A DNA stretch of 64,000 nucleotides, from NCBI GenBank assembly GCA_015698045.1, contig BLAL01000218.1, positions 1,054,001 through 1,118,000 of the forward strand. Direction: 5' to 3'. This DNA comes from Rhizophagus clarus (lineage: Eukaryota; Glomeromycota; Glomeromycetes; Glomerales; Glomeraceae). The notes under the pieces are model-generated. The model ran no database searches, was not told the origin of the DNA, and saw only the letters and a list, made by a program, of their open reading frames with translations. Positions 13,901 through 26,313 of the stretch are shown here, in pieces. Position 1 is the stretch's first letter, and every line of letters begins with the position of its first letter. Position numbers and translations under genes: made by a program.

Positions 13901-14756
13901 CATGAATGTTCCAATATTCCGCAGGATTTTTAAAGATGACAAATTTTTACCGTCAGAATTACAAGATAGTCCTGAATGTCTGAAAGCTCTAGAGAAAATG
14001 GGTCTTATTTGCGAATTGATCCCTACTGAAATTCCCGAAACGAATGAAAATCAACGAGAAATATTGCTTAATACTTTGCTGAAAAAACTTACGGAGCAGC
14101 AAAACAATGAGTATCATGATGTCATTTTTAATGTTGGTAAGAAGAAAATTGGTGCTAATAGATATATACTTTCAGGTACGTTGTATTAATTTTAATTTTA
14201 TTTAAGAATTTTTTCCTCATTGATATTATTTTCCTACTGATATTTTTTTTTTTTTACATATCAAATTCATTTTTACATAGCTGCTTCAGAACATTTTGAA
14301 AGAGAGTTTCATGGCTTAAGTGAGAAAAATGTGATAGAAATCAATGTTCCGGATGATATTCAACCAATTTGTATCGAGATACTACTTCGATGGTTATATG
14401 GACAACCTTTTGATGTTGCAAAAACAACTGCAATAAATGAGATGCCTGATGCTAATGATCATATACCATTTTTTATGGATGTTTTAAAAGTAGCTCATAT
14501 TTACAAAGTTGAAGAACTCAAAAGTATCATAGAAACTACTGTTAAAAAAGGTCAATATATCAATGTTCATGAAGTATATTTAATTTTAAAGTGTTCAAGA
14601 GAATGCAATGCACAAGGATTAACATATTTCTACGAGAAACACATTAAATCAAATAAGGAAATTTTTAGAGAACAATTAAATCAAAGGGAAAATGCGGCAA
14701 ACGAAGGAATGTTACAAATGATAAATTCTATTCTTGATGATAAGAATGAGACTTAA
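7961..14756 (+). CDS. Sacsin-like protein: two GHKL ATPase repeats plus BTB/POZ domain
   Basis: Exons: 7961-8336, 8422-9233, 9298-9348, 9425-10562, 10635-10708, 10788-10826, 10889-11731, 11817-11888, 11973-13398, 13480-14175, 14281-14756. They sum to 6003 nt, an unbroken frame of 2000 residues. Module 1: N-box LREILQNSDDA (residues 41-51) and VMGVGFNSIYHITD. Module 2 (from about residue 793): FKEFLQNADDAGAT and RFGIGFNCSFHVTD. Both are signatures of the Hsp90-like ATPase fold in sacsin repeats. The C-terminus has a BTB domain (about residues 1812-1930: EYHDVIFNVG, SAASEHFEREF, LLRWLYG) and a helical tail. Known: sacsin repeats are chaperone-like; BTB domains recruit Cullin-3 or oligomerise. 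Animal sacsin ends in J and HEPN domains instead. I infer a chaperone-type scaffold, possibly a ubiquitin-ligase adaptor. Start chosen as the first ATG of the open frame. Confidence 0.9.
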
Positions 14757-16140
14757 TCTTGTATTTTATGTAAAATTATTTAAGAAATTTGAATCATAGT
14801 TTTTAGGATATTTAAGATATTTCAAATTTTTTTTTTTGTAGTGCCAAGTTTTTTTTTTCTTTATGGTTCAAAAATTTTATATAAACTATTTTATAATTAT
14901 TAAAGTATTAATAAAGCGATCGTTGAGCTTTGACAAATTTTTTTTTTTTTTCGTGGTTGATTAAAAAGGACTTGGCCATAATTCACGTGATCCTTAAGTA
15001 AATTTATCACGCGACAATTAAATTTTTTCCGCTTTATTCTTACTGACCAAGTCGAAATAGAAGGGATAGTCGTTAGATTGATTCTTCGATTTCATTAGAT
15101 AATTTCTTACGTACTTGTGAATTGTGATATCCCTATAGCTCAATAATACATTTTAAATAACATTACCCAAAATTATAAGGTTCTGTAAGAATGATGATTA
15201 AAAATCAATTAATAAAAAAAAGCAATGTTCAATTTCTCAATATATTGATCGATTTTGCTGTCATTTGGAAATTCTAGGTTGTCTCACTTCAATAATTATT
15301 TTTTTTTAAATTTGCATTTTGTTATAGTGAACAATTAAGAAAAAAGAATTGTAAGCTCACTTCAACTTCGTTATAAAGGTTCATATTTATTGTTGTTTAT
15401 AAATGAATAACTTTAAATTTTAAATTGATAAAATCGATTGCACTACGAAAGTCTATTATTGTTATGATTATTGTCTTCTGGATTTCGTATTTGCTGCATT
15501 TGTTAACGTAATTTAGATGTAAATTTTGCTTACATTATTGACTAATTCATGTGAAGATGATGAAATTAAGGAATTCTTATTTTCTCTTATCAAATTGATT
15601 GTGTACTTCATCCACTTATTAGGCTAATAATTATAAACAATAATTTTTTTTTTAACTTCAAAAAATTTCCCATTCTCTCTTTATTTCTCTCTAAAAAAAA
15701 AAATTTTTCATATATTAATATAAAATTATTTTTAAATATATTTATTTATCAAATATTATTATTTAATTTTTTTTTTTTTTTTTTTTTTTTTTTGAATGCG
15801 TAAAAATTATACTTCCGTAATGTTATAATATGATTGAATCAAATTGATTTTTGATAAAATACCCTAAAAATCAACTACACAATTTTTTATCAACAATAAT
15901 TTTTCCCAAAGACATTTTCTTTACAAACAAATTGTAAATTTATTATCTGGAATTATTTTTTATAGAAAGTGGTTATTCGGCGATACGATTCTTTATCGGA
16001 TGATAAGCGACCTAATGTACAGAAAACCTTCTCTGAACAACGAAAAAATGAACCAAAAAAAAAAAAATCCCAAGTGTGTAATGATTACTATAAAAGCTTT
16101 AACATTTAAACATTACTTACAAATCTATTTGTGTGTAACT
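14757..16140. other. 3' flank of sacsin-BTB gene, with T27 tract
   Basis: Contains a possible polyadenylation signal AATAAA at 14910-14915 and a run of 27 T at 15767-15793. About 14760-15760 resembles the flank of the relic at 19340-20255, so the sequence was copied with the gene end. No coding sequence recognised. Confidence 0.6.
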
Positions 16141-16149
16141 ATGAAGTGC

Positions 16150-19100
16150 GGTCATTAATCGGTTATTTGAAATATTGCAAGGAGAGAAGGTGTTAAAAGC
16201 AAGAGAAGCTGAAGGTGTTTGCTACTTGCAATTCATTAGAAAGTATACTAGTGAAGAAAGAAAAGGCGAATGCTGTAGCTAAGGTAAGTTTCTGAGTACA
16301 AAGTAAAACGGAGACAGCTAGCTAACTATCCAGTATACTTAATTGTACTATCTCAATTATATGATAATTTGGTAAATATTCTTTCAATAAAGGTATACTG
16401 ATTCCGAGGAGTTGATTATGTATCTTCCTTTATAAAACTAAAGAAACATATACACTTGAGTAAAATTTCATCGGAGACAGGAAAGTTACCAAGTTTAAGA
16501 AGAGTAATTAATACATGTATTATGTGATATTACAATAAGGGTCAAAATATTTTATATATAAATATTACCCTTTATAGTTTATTACCATTGATGGTAGTAG
16601 TAATGGATATAAGGAAATTAGTTATTTCAAAATTGTGTTTCCTATTGTAATAGTAATTAATATATTGTATGTATCATACAATTTGTTAATATGTTTAGAA
16701 AAAAATATCTTGTGTGCTTTACATTGTATAGGAAGTCTTACTACTCAATTCATATGCAAAGAGACTTTTAACAGTGATTAGCCAAGAAAATGAAAAAAGA
16801 ATTTGATTCCAGGATATTGAGAAACTTAAATTGAGATTGTTCTTCAAATTTAAAAATTAATGATCAGGATAGGCTTAATATATCTTTAAAGTCAAATGTT
16901 GTAAGTATTTAGCTTACCATACATTGTATGTTCAAATTATAACATATTTTTTTAATTATTTTATGTAGCGCAACAAGATTTCTCTGATTATAAGAAATTT
17001 TTGCAGTTGGAACCTATTCTTGGGGTATCAATAGAAAGAATGAGTGGTCCAATTAGAGCTTTATAAGTATCAGATAGTTAGTATCTCTAATCTGTTAATT
17101 GTAATCCTGATTTTTTATTCCTTCTTTAAGCTCCGCTGATATGTTATATAATGATCAACCTTACTGTTCAGTTTTGCTCTCGCAATATGCTGTGTGATTT
17201 TAAACCACATATTGATGAAATTAAATTGTATTGAAGAGGCAGTTAAAAAATATATGTTGCTTTCTTGGTAAGTATTATCAATTTCGTAATTGTATTCATG
17301 ATAAGTGCTGACATATGGTTTTACAGGTATTAAACAATGATAAGATCCTAGAAGAAAGAGATATTATGTATATTCAAAAAGGAGGAATTGGAGAAAGATA
17401 ATGATAGCATCGAAATGATTCTGAAGATGAAACTGATGACGGAACACATTTCGACAGAGTTTCATTGTTTGCTTTTATTATCGTTTATTATCATTTGTTG
17501 TTTTATTAGAACACTTATTAATTAACGCGTTATTAAATGGCGAGCTTCACAATTGACAATACAACAAAATAAAATTCTTATTAAGTTAGATGTGTTGTTA
17601 TTTACTGTTAAAAAAAATAAGCTAATTTCATTATTAAAAATAAATACATGTTTTTATTGTTAAATTAAATTACGGTACACAATTTTATAAATAATTACAT
17701 TATTTTGTTGAATAATTACGCTATTTTTAATTGTCAAATATATATACATACAGTATATATATTATTTTTGTTATTTATATTATCTGAATAAATTACACGA
17801 TTTAATACTATCGAAGTGATTACACGGTTTTTTATTATTGAAAAATTGCGTCATTTTAAAAATACAATATATTCACACATGGTATTATTTTGTAGATCTA
17901 TGCATATATTATCCTCCTGATGTTGATTCTATAAAAGTTGCTTCAACATTAAATATTTTAGCAAAAGTTATAATATATAGGTATGCCGAGAATTTATGTA
18001 CATCATAGTTGGAGAGGTCACACAGATTTCACTATCTCTTGTATTAAAGAAATATTCTGTGTGACTAAGCAAAGGTCTCAAAAAGTATGAAGTGGCTTGT
18101 CAAGTAAGTGTTTATTCATTTGTTGTCATTTCTTTTTGTTTTATATTATGAAGTGTGATTAATTAATTATCTTGATCTTCTATTGATCTAAAATTTTTGT
18201 AATAATTCAGAATACTTTTTGTCAATAATTTTCATGTAATTAAATAATATAGACAAAATAATTTACAAACTACTTACGTACTGCTCTCGATTTATCTGAA
18301 AGTCTTTGTCACATTAAACTATTAATTTCCATATTCATATTTATCCAATTTTGAACGTATGTGTTTCAAAGAAAACCATTTCGAAAATAAATTTAAAAAT
18401 AAATTCATGTGCTAAAATTACAATTAAAAAAGGATAATTAAATAATGAGCTATGTGATATCAATTGTTAGCCCTTTACACGTACAGTACGCGTTAATCAT
18501 TACATACCGTATATTGAACCATGGATTTAAAATGAAAACGATGTATACATATGGAAATAGATTAATGGTTTTCTGTCGATGCATAATATTAAAACTGATT
18601 AGTCAAATAAATAAAAAGGTCGTAATAATGATTAACGGAATACACAAGCAGTTAAGTTAGCAAAAACGGCGTTAGAATATCAGAATAAGTTTGATGGGAT
18701 TACCAATAGAAAAAATCGAAAAACCTTATTGGAATGGACATGAATTTACAAAATAAGTTAATGCAGATAAAAGAAAATTAGAATAGGCTACACTAGAGAA
18801 AACAAATTCTTGTTATTTAATTTCGACAAAATAAGTCAGGTTGAAAGAAATTATTTCAGTGGAACAAAAATTTTCGGAAGCCAGTAGCAGAAAAATAGAA
18901 GATCAGAAAACGGCAATTGAAAGTGTCACAGGATAAATGAAGAAATAAGAAAACCAATTTAGATTAAAATGTGTCAATGAATTGAAAAGGCAAAATAATA
19001 CAACAAAAACACTACAAATACGACAACCAAGTCCGATAAATGACAAAGAGATAGCAGAAAAGACAAAACCCAATATAAAATGAATTTTTAAAACAAACAA

Positions 19101-19339
19101 TGCTGAGAACAAGACGAACAACGATGGAATTCTTAAAAGGAAAATAGGGAAACAAATAGAATATTACAATAAATTGTTAATCAGAATAATTAAGCAAATA
19201 CGAAAATTAACATAGATTAAAATAGCATGATTTAAAAGCAGATCGAAAGGTTTTAGCTAAAGGGTATAGCGAGTTAATGCTTAATCATCATTATTTAGTA
19301 ATACTTTATTCAATTATATTAAAAATTAATTACAATAGA
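16150..19339. other. Decayed coding fragments, identity unknown
   Basis: Short protein-like stretches without long frames. Examples: about 16172-16279 reads ILQGEKVLKAREAEG...; about 17898-18028 reads DLCIYYPPDVDSIKV...; about 17400-17455 encodes an acidic NDSEDETDD segment. Sharp stops and frame changes separate them. They look like remnants of one or more mobile or duplicated genes. I do not recognise a family, and the frames are too short to exclude chance. Confidence 0.35.
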
Positions 19340-20255
19340 ATAATTTTTTGGTTTTTTAAATATAATGTAACATTTTCTCTGAATATAGAATGCAAATGAT
19401 GCTGGTACTGAAAGAAATGAGGTAGAAACCAATGTTCTGGGTGATATTTAACCAATTAGTATTGAGATACTACTTTAATGGTTAAATTACTGCGATAAAT
19501 ATGATGCCTGATTTTCAGTTAATCATATACTTAAATCAAAGTGAAAATGCGACGAACGAGTATTTTGCTTAACTGTTAATAATATTTTATATGTAAAATT
19601 ATTTAAGAAATTTGAAAATTATTTCAGTTTTAGTACTAAATTTTTTTGTTTTATAATTATTCATCGAGTTGTGCTAAAATTTTTTTTTCGGTTTAAGAAA
19701 TGGTTGATTGTAATTGGCTATTCATAATTCACATGACCCTTAAATAAATTTATCACGCGACAACTTACCGAGAGTCCGAGATCTTCGTTAGTAGATTAAT
19801 GGTATTTTATAATTTTCATTTTTTTATATATCTTTTCCTGCGTTACTTGCGAAGTCCTTTTAACTCTTTTTTCTCTTTAGCCAAAAAGTACGATGTCGTG
19901 TATGTTCTGCGTTAGTTTGATCGTGATGGTCCTACATTGGAGACGTGCTGTCGTGCTGTGTCTTTGTCATTTTCATGTGAAAATGATGAAATTAAGGGAT
20001 TCTAATTTATTGATAACGGGAATTTTCGTAATTGTACTTCATCCGCAGTGATGACTCAATCAACTATTTCATTTTGGGCAAAACGTTTACTTATTGGGTT
20101 AACTCTAACTGGCGATTTTATTTTAACTTCAAGCAAAAAATTTTCCTTTCTCTCTTTCCCTTTCTCAATCATTTAAAAAAAACTATTATAAAAATATTTT
20201 ATATCATTATATTTAATTAAAAAGAACATATAATTTTTATCAAATATTAACATGA
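19340..20255 (+). pseudogene. Relic of the sacsin-BTB gene and its 3' flank
   Basis: Starts with sequence matching intron 6 and the start of exon 7 of the 7961-14756 gene (CTCTGAATATAGAATGC, then a degraded NADDAG). It jumps directly to exon 11 (GAGGTAGAAACCAATGTTCTGG compares with the BTB exon), the gene end (AATGCGACGAACGA) and the 3' flank (TTTATCACGCGACAA; GATGATGAAATTAAGG). In-frame stops abound. Exons 8-10 are missing. This is a duplicated, internally deleted, dead copy. Confidence 0.85.
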
Positions 20256-20719
20256 AAACTACCGAAAAATTATCTAAACTAATGATATCCATTATAACAT
20301 TACTGAGAATGTGGTTTTAGCATAATTATAAAGAAAATGAATTTATATTTTTTCACAAAAAATGACATTATTGTAATCAAATTATACACGAATAGAAGTA
20401 CATTCTCTAATAAGAATATCTTCAATTTTTTCACATACTACTCATGAACGTCCATTTTTATATAATTCCTAATTTATAATCTTTCTTTTCATCATCATCA
20501 TCAACAACTTAACCTTCTGCTATATAATATTACTCAAATCTATTATATATTTTAGAACAACTCAACGATCTTATTATAATTAAATCTTTAAAGAATAGAC
20601 ACAATAATTAATAATTAAATTATATTAATAATATTACTTTATTTTCTTCCTAAATATTTTATTAATGATTAATTACTAATATTTGTCGCCAAAAGTTTTC
20701 CTATCGTATCTGTTTAACG

Positions 20720-21420
20720 GAGGGAAGGATAAGGATAGGAAATAATTTAAACCAATATGCTTTGCGTAGGCCATTACCGTCCAATCATCAATATCAAAGA
20801 CGATTAGATCTTAAAGAGTTACCGGTCTTTATAAAGCATATTTATCAACTAATAATCAAAATAATATCCAAAAACAATTGGAAAGATAGTTCGTTGAACT
20901 ATTTTAAGTTCAATGTGGATTAAAATTCTATTCTTATTATCCCGCAAGTCTATGAATGACACCAGCCTTATCGGCAAAAATAGAAGCAATGTTATATGTC
21001 GCAGACTCCTTCTATACCCTAATGACATCCAAATCAATAAACTCAAACCTGAACTAATTAGGCGCAAGATTTGATGGTAAAATTTTATGGATCTCAACAG
21101 TAGTAAATTTTCTTGAAAGATTATTAAAAGTTATTTCTATTATTATCAGAATTCTAACAATTATTATCAATTGATACTTTATTTACACAGTATGTTTCTA
21201 CTTTAAAAATTCTTTTACCAAACTTTATCTTTTTTATTTACAAAAATTTTATATAATTTATAATCAACAATATTACATTTATCATTCAAGATGTTGTCAA
21301 GCAATTGATGTTTAGTCAAAATCGAACTAGTACATTACTCATAAGAAATATCGAAAGTTTACCGGATTTGATCCTAAATACACAGAAGACAAGATGTTAG
21401 ATTCATCAAAGATCAAATGA
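20720..21420 (+). pseudogene. Degenerate coding remnant, unknown family
   Basis: A frame of about 80 codons ending near 20930 reads RIGNNLNQYALRRPLPSNHQ ... KNNWKDSSLNYF. A shifted frame at about 20954-21055 reads MTPALSAKIEAMLYVAD ..., and another near 21290-21410 reads DVVKQLMFSQNRTSTLL .... The amino-acid composition is more protein-like than in the surrounding DNA. I do not recognise it; a transposon or an expanded host family is possible. Confidence 0.35.
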
Positions 21421-22212
21421 AGAAAAAAATTTAAAACAAATAGAACAAAATCATACCTTTATATAATTGTTTAATAATTGAAAATAATCTTATCAGTTAT
21501 CCTTTTAATTACGAAATATTAATTCATCCAATGATATCAGTTTAAATACTGTAATAACTCCCGAAAAACAGAAAGTTCTACTTTATAAAAAACCTTTGGA
21601 TTTAACAATTATCGCACAAATCAAAATATGAAATAATATATTTAAAAACATTAACAAAAATTTTATTTTTAACTACTTTAGAATTTAATTAACAATTTAT
21701 AATTTTTACACATAATAATCTATATATACTTAATAATATTATTATTATTAATTACAAATTAAATTTATTTTATAATATTATTTTAAAAGGTTTATAAAAT
21801 TTCATCTCAAATATTTTCTCTTATAATGAATAGTTTTTAATACATAATTTTCTACATCATCATCATCATAATTATACTTTTCTTATTTTCAATTGATTAT
21901 ACTAGTAGATTTGATAAAAGACAAAGGAAAAAAGGTGGTTATAGATTTTTATATGAGACAACAATGTAGTCTATATTACCATTTGGAAAAAAAAATGGAA
22001 GGAAAAAGGACAAAAAGACCCTATTATTTATTTCGCACCTATTCCTACAAGTTCCAAAGTACAACGTTAAGACAAAAACATATTAGCAATACATTTTCAA
22101 CATGGTTTGTTTAATACATTTCAAATAATTTTAAAAAATATTTAACATTTATTTATATTAAAAAAATGGAAAAAAAAGAAATTAGCAATAAAAGACTTGA
22201 AGAAATTCTGAT

Positions 22213-22409
22213 AATGAAAAAACAGAAAGTATTCCTGCAGATTTCGATTCTTGGATACATCCATTGATGGTAACTTCTTTATAGAATTATTTGTTAAACA
22301 TTATAATATCAACCTTGAGAACGAAGTGGATACGGAGAAATGTTATATAGACTTCCTTATGCAAGAAAGACATGCACAAATTCACATTAATTCACTGAAT
22401 AACTTTTAA
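22213..22409 (+). pseudogene. Short coding remnant, unknown
   Basis: Two adjoining frames, offset by one base near 22275, read EKTESIPADFDSWIHPLM and then IELFVKHYNINLENEVDTEK ... HAQIHINSLNNF. The continuity across a single shift suggests a real former exon. No family recognised. Confidence 0.4.
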
Positions 22410-24055
22410 TCTTGCTTATTCAAATAATATTATTCAATACTACCATTTTCACTTGGTGATTGTTTGCTGAAGTTGGTGATAAAAACATTTTAAAATTTTT
22501 ATTTAATAAGTAAAACATATGTCTAATGTGTTATTATCTATCTTGAAATATTGACAACAGTTTAATAGAAAGTCAGAATTGTATTATGTAGATAAATAAA
22601 ATTTTGTAAAATCACTACTATAAATCCTTATGCTTTTTATGTTGTTGTCCACCTAAATATCAACAAAATTAAAAGTCCATAAACCAATTTACTGATTATA
22701 TAATAATATACTTAAAACAAAATAAATTTATTAAGATGCGATTTCAGAATTCAGTACACATGTGTACAATATGTTTATATTCAAATGATAAAAATTAATA
22801 CATTAATTACTAAAAATTGGGTAAATTATGTTATTAATTGGCCGACAACGGTAACTATCTACAACTATGTTGCAAGCGGTTAATATATTATATTTTTCAT
22901 AATAACTTTAAGTTATCAGCCAGAAATGGAAGTTAAAGTTCTAAAGATTTCTATTAGTAACTTAGTCAATTATTGGTATATATGAATCTTCAAATTTAGA
23001 GACTAATGGCGTATTTAACTAAGGAATCCGATATGCTTAAATTCTGGCGCAGAGCAAACTAGATATAGCTACAAAATTTTAGAGATATAACTTATTAATA
23101 AAAAAGGAAATAAGGAATTATTTAAGTTCTGACTTGATACTAAATACTAGTCAATATAGATAATGAGCATATGATTAGTTCTCTCAATATAATCTACCGT
23201 AAATTATTAGTAATTGTTAGGTCATAGCAGCAGTTTCAAACGTAATCCAATTTGAATACGTTGTTAAAAGAACTATCACTTAAAACTGTTCAGAAATGTT
23301 TCAACTCGTATATTTGACATAGATGTAATTTCATTCATTATTAAAGTAAATATGAAGACGAAGCTTTTGCTAATACTAAATATGTCATCAATTTTAACTT
23401 CGCATGAATGAACATCATTTTGCAAAATTTTATTAATATTGTACACAAAATCTAGAGAAATGGTAGATTAGAATGAATGTTTTTCTATTGATTATCTATT
23501 ATCTATTTATTCACTTTTACTTTATGTGAATTAATGAGATACAATGATCCTATAAACTGCCTCGCAAAAAATGCAGTAGAATTATTTATATTCGAGATTA
23601 TTCTATACTTACTTGCAATTGAAAGTGTCTTTGCCTCTTTATAGCATAAATTTTTGAAATAAGGATACTAATCTCTAAAAAGGTTCATTTCTAACTAGCC
23701 ACAGTTTACCTGTTAAACTTTCCTATAAATTATTTATTAACCAAACCGAAACAATAATTTTATAATAATTACCTGCAAAACAAATCTTCATGAAATTGCT
23801 TATTAATTGATCTTGTTAATATGTTTCTTATAATATATAATAACGGACCATTTTTAATAAACTTTCAACTCAAATTGTGGATGAAATTTCAATGAGAAAT
23901 ATGGAGAAGAATACATCATCATATTTATTTAAAATATAAAGGAAAAAATAAAAAAAATCATTATACTCCCTATAAATAATAAATAAATTCATAATAGTTA
24001 TAACATAAATATAATCATGTTATTAAAACATCAGTTTCCTTGTACTCGAAAAGAA
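22410..24055. other. Intergenic, nothing recognised
   Basis: AT-rich DNA with no convincing open frame, RNA gene or terminal repeats. Confidence 0.5.
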
Positions 24056-25961
24056 TTAAATATCAAAATTAAGTTCACTTGTTTTATAATCTACATAAAA
24101 TAAATAGGATCAATATATTAAAATTAATTTTACAAACATAATTCATTGCTTACCATTATTGCTGTCAGATTTGTTAGAATTCATATTATCATCAATATCA
24201 AATTCGAGTTCTTTCGTTAAGTAATCTACAAAAAAAATCAGATTTTAATTTATATAAAATACATAAGCGAAAAAACAAAATATTATGTGTGCTTTTACCA
24301 TTGTACTCATCTTCACAATATTTAAGTCTTTTGACAATTTTATCTAAAACAATATTGATAAATAAATTAGTCATATTGATAAATTGAGAAAAACTTAATT
24401 TTCGCAATCATACCTTCATTATTCTCAACCAAATTATTATTAAACTTTCTTTTGCCTTGATTAATTAATAAAGTATATTAGTGTTATTAAATCTAACTAT
24501 TAAAGGGTAAAAGATATAAAATGATTTTATTACCAAATCCGAAGTTAATACTTTGACCTTCTAATCTTAAACTTCTTGTAGAACTTGCAGATCTTATCAT
24601 TGTACTTAAAGGTCTGCTTTTATATACAGCATCTGGGTTGTTTGTTGTTACAGGCCCAATATCTGGTGAATTTATGACTTTAGTTGGATTATTTATTTCA
24701 CTCCCATGATATAAAATACCAGAAAGCCCAAATTCTTTTAAAATTTCACGCGCACTTGGTCTTTCATTTGGATCAGAATGCCAACATTTTTGCATTAATT
24801 CAATATAACCATCAGGTGCATTAGTGACAATTGAAGGACGAAGTCCATCGCATATTTCAATAATAAGATCTGCATCATGACTTTTATCCCAAAATGGTCT
24901 TCTACCAGTCATTAATTCCCACATAATCATACCAAAACTGTATATTTAGAATATTTTTGTCCTTGTAATACCTCTGGAGCAACATAGGGAATGATTCCAT
25001 AAATCTCTTTATCATCATCTGATGATTCAATTGCAGATTTGCTTATTCCGAAATCACCTGTTACTGCATCATGATTAAGACTTCTTCTAATAAAAATATT
25101 TCCACTGTGATAATCTTGATGGACAATATTTTCATTGTGCAGCTTTTTAAGTCCTCCTATCATGTCCAATAATTTTTTTAATTTGCTACTCCAACTGGTA
25201 TTAAAAAAATTCTTAGCGATAAAATGTGCAAAGTCACCTGATTCATAATAATTTGTAATTATCATAAAATTTTGTGTGTTTGGATTTTGAGTGATTCCAA
25301 AATATCGATTAGTATCATTATAGCTTTCAGTAGTATAATTATGTTTCAAAACAGAATTATAAAATATTTTAAGCTAAAATAAATGTTTATTAGTTAAGCT
25401 ATTTTTAGACATAATGTTTTGAATTGATACAAGATACTATACCTCATTTAACTCCTTAGACTTAATATTTTTAGAATTATTAAGTTCCTTGAGAGCGACT
25501 TTTGTTTTGCCTTTACGATTAAACTCTTGTTTTTCATTATTCCATTTAGTAGATAATGGGCCATCAACCCAAGTAGCTTTGTAAATTTTGCTAAATCCTC
25601 CTTCGGCAACAAATTCTATATACTTGAATTTATTATAAGGAACAAATTCCAAACTCACTAATTTATTATGTTTAGAATGGTCATTATTATTTAGCACGCT
25701 CTTTATAAAATTATCAATAACTTTATTTCCACTTAGCATAACCGTTTTTGCTTTATAACATGGCTGACAAATCTGATGAATTTCATTCACAAATTTTCTT
25801 TTTTTCTTACATTCGTTACATTTTTTAACTCTTGATTTAAGCGCTTTCTGTGTTGGATGACATGAAGATGTTAGTTCCTTAACAAAATCAGTGTTATTCG
25901 ATAGGTCAATTGACGAATGAGTTAAAGATGTGTCATTTGATAATCCGGTTAATTGATCCAT
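24056..25961 (-). pseudogene. Protein kinase (tyrosine-kinase-like), copy 2, broken by 10-bp deletion
   Basis: Start ATG at 25961 (MDQLTGLSNDTSLTHSS). Exon 1 (25961-25443) has the Cys4 motif (CNECKKKRKF ... CQPC), the glycine loop AEGGFSKIYKATW and VALK. Exon 2 carries HQDYHSGNIF, TGDFGISKS and APEVLQGQKY. Near 24945 ten bases are missing compared with the other copies. This removes the ASD of the subdomain IX ASDIYSFG motif and shifts the frame to a stop within a few codons. Downstream of the shift the C-lobe (MIMWELMTGRRPFWDKS) and the four small tail exons, ending at stop 24058-24056 (LNFDI), are otherwise intact. It is therefore a young pseudogene, a null allele, or an assembly error. Known: this kinase type is heavily expanded in Rhizophagus; targets are unknown. 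Confidence 0.85.
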
Positions 25962-26219
25962 AATTTTAAGTTGTTCTTTATTGAACACTTGAAAATCTAC
26001 CGCAATATATATATACATTTATAACTACGTCAATTTATTTGTCACACAACGATTTAAAAGGAAATTTTACAATAAAAACCGTCAAAAATTCTAATCATAA
26101 TTTTTTATCATAAAGAAAAGAACAGCCTAAAGAATATTCTTTGCGATAGTTCCATTAAAATATTCGCCATGGAATATTCGTTGCCTGATAATGCAATAAA
26201 TAAATACAAATACGGGTTT

Positions 26220-26313
26220 CGGTCTCCGGTTTCAGCTAGAGACCGTTTTGGATTTTTTTTTTTTGGACACAAATATAACCAGTTTGAATATTAAACCGGT
26301 AAATCGGTTTAAT
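26220..26313. repeat. Two short inverted repeats
   Basis: 26220-26245 has arms CGGTCTC and GAGACCG; 26290-26313 has arms ATTAAACCG and CGGTTTAAT around a 6-nt loop. They lie upstream of the kinase at 25961. They could be remnants of a small transposon or just hairpins; no function can be assigned. Confidence 0.5.
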
